64,000 nucleotides of DNA from positions 186,001 through 250,000 of the forward strand of contig NZ_JANHOF010000006.1 of assembly GCF_024498075.1 (NCBI RefSeq). The letters run 5' to 3'. This stretch comes from Paenibacillus mendelii. Lineage in GTDB: Bacteria > Bacillota > Bacilli > Paenibacillales > Paenibacillaceae. The position numbers and the translations under genes are program-made. The notes below the pieces were generated by a model that was not told the DNA's origin, searched no databases, and saw only the letters and a program-made list of their open reading frames with translations. Of this stretch, positions 63,090-64,000 are shown one piece after another (position 1 is the stretch's first letter; the number at the start of each line of letters is the position of its first letter).

Positions 63090-64000
63090 ATGAAAACGAG
63101 CTATCTGTGGGCGGCACTCATTGTATTATCGGTGTGCTCCGTATTTATCGGCGTGAAGGATATTTCGCCACTGGATCTGTTTCGCTTAACCGATGAGCAG
63201 ATACAATTCTTGATGGTCAGCCGCTTTCCGCGTCTAATCAGCCTCATTATTGCCGGCGTCAGCATGAGCGTCGTGGGTCTCATTATGCAGCAGCTCAGCC
63301 GGAACAAATTCGTCTCGCCGACAACGGCAGGAACGATGGACTCGGCCAGCTTGGGACTGCTCGTCGCTATTCTCATGTTCGCATCCGCAACGCCACTGAT
63401 GAAAATTTCCGTCGCCTTTATATTCGCACTGGCGGGAACGTTCATCTTCATGAAAATATTGGATCGCGTACGCTATAAGGACTCTATCTTTATTCCGCTT
63501 GTCGGCTTGATGTTCGGCAACGTCGTTGGTTCTATCACGACATTCTTCGCTTATAAGCATGATCTGATTCAGAGCTTATCGGCTTGGCTTCACGGGGATT
63601 TCTCGATGATCCTGAAGGGGCGCTATGAAATGCTCTACATAAGCGTTCCACTGGTCATTATCGCTTACTTATATGCGAACAAGTTTACGGTCGCGGGCAT
63701 GGGCGAGGAATTCGCCGTCAACCTGGGACTCAATTATCGAACTGTCGTCAATATCGGGCTTGTCATTGTCTCGCTGGTCTCGGCCATCATTATTCTAACG
63801 GTCGGCTCCATTCCGTTTCTTGGCCTGATCATTCCGAATATCGTCACGATCTATCAAGGCGATCATCTGAAGAAGAATCTCCCGCATACCGCCTTACTGG
63901 GCGCTGTGTTTCTAATCTTTTGCGATATATTGGGGCGGGTCGTCATCTATCCTTACGAGATTTCCATCGGGCTTACCGTCGGTGTGATCGGTAGCGGCAT
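63090..64000 (+). CDS. yclN: FecCD-type siderophore ABC permease, 3' end outside window
   Basis: The frame runs from ATG 63090 to the window end without a stop (303 residues seen). It has the FecCD features: DISPLDLFRLTDEQIQFLMV, SRFPRLISLIIAGVSMSVVG, LIMQQLSRNKFVSPTTAGTM, GKRYEML-like GRYEMLYISVPLVIIAYLYA, and GSIPFLGLIIPNIVTIYQGD. The order and wording closely resemble the petrobactin/catecholate permease YclN of Bacillus subtilis, as far as I recall that sequence. It would work with a second permease, ATPase and binding protein lying beyond the window. Repression by Fur is predicted from the box upstream. Confidence 0.9.
   Translation, partial: MKTSYLWAALIVLSVCSVFIGVKDISPLDLFRLTDEQIQFLMVSRFPRLISLIIAGVSMSVVGLIMQQLSRNKFVSPTTAGTMDSASLGLLVAILMFASATPLMKISVAFIFALAGTFIFMKILDRVRYKDSIFIPLVGLMFGNVVGSITTFFAYKHDLIQSLSAWLHGDFSMILKGRYEMLYISVPLVIIAYLYANKFTVAGMGEEFAVNLGLNYRTVVNIGLVIVSLVSAIIILTVGSIPFLGLIIPNIVTIYQGDHLKKNLPHTALLGAVFLIFCDILGRVVIYPYEISIGLTVGVIGSG

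Overview
The window looks like chromosomal DNA of an endospore-forming, low-to-mid GC Firmicute, most probably Paenibacillus or a close relative. The reasons are a gerA/gerB/gerC-type spore germination operon, a YesM-type histidine kinase with an AraC-type response regulator beside a carbohydrate ABC transporter, a GntR/ABC (Ytr-like) operon, an IS110 relic, strong AGGAGG ribosome sites with many TTG starts, and very repeat-rich intergenic DNA. No rRNA, tRNA, prophage or CRISPR locus was seen. The assignment is an inference from gene content, not from a database match.

Layout. 0-9 kb: 3' end of a TPR protein, a five-unit repeat array, a FAH-family hydrolase, a Bcr/CflA-type exporter, an AraC regulator divergent from an oxidoreductase plus uronate isomerase (uxaC) operon, and an EamA transporter. 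9-16 kb: a stand-alone PPDK-N domain protein with a creatininase-family amidohydrolase, a hydroxyacid dehydrogenase with a membrane protein, a GntR-ABC operon, and a YkoP-like protein. 15.5-18.3 kb: a decay zone with an IS110 relic, a CapA-like phosphatase, an unannotated ECF sigma factor fragment and a beheaded quinone reductase. 18.7-22.5 kb: a complete potABCD polyamine transporter. 22.5-33.5 kb: mostly single genes, including a YdeI-like protein, zinc-ribbon protein, lipoproteins, ferredoxin, quinone reductase, a Fur-boxed heme monooxygenase, membrane proteins, a GNAT-BstA fusion and a DJ-1 protein. 33.5-37.4 kb: a seven-unit repeat array, GH32 sucrose/fructan hydrolase with ROK fructokinase, and a small coiled-coil gene behind a repeated leader. 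37.7-48.6 kb: YesM/AraC two-component system, sugar ABC importer, repeat-rich spacer, GH36-like alpha-galactosidase, PhyH dioxygenase and sugar isomerase. 48.7-54.4 kb: metallophosphoesterase and the ger operon with a leader terminator. 54.4-60 kb: response regulator, kinase and MMPL exporter; two tiny paralogous membrane proteins. 60-64 kb: AraC regulator divergent from an FAD oxidoreductase, then a Fur-boxed siderophore permease cut by the window end.

How the genes work together. Carbohydrate scavenging dominates: uronate catabolism, sucrose/fructan use, and an alpha-galactoside import and hydrolysis module under a membrane sensor. Iron control is visible twice as near-consensus Fur boxes. 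The least explained material is non-coding: two distant arrays of about 114-bp period built from the same 27-nt hairpin, plus 32-, 45-, 51- and 66-bp direct repeats beside carbohydrate genes. No complete novel defence or metabolic system could be demonstrated.
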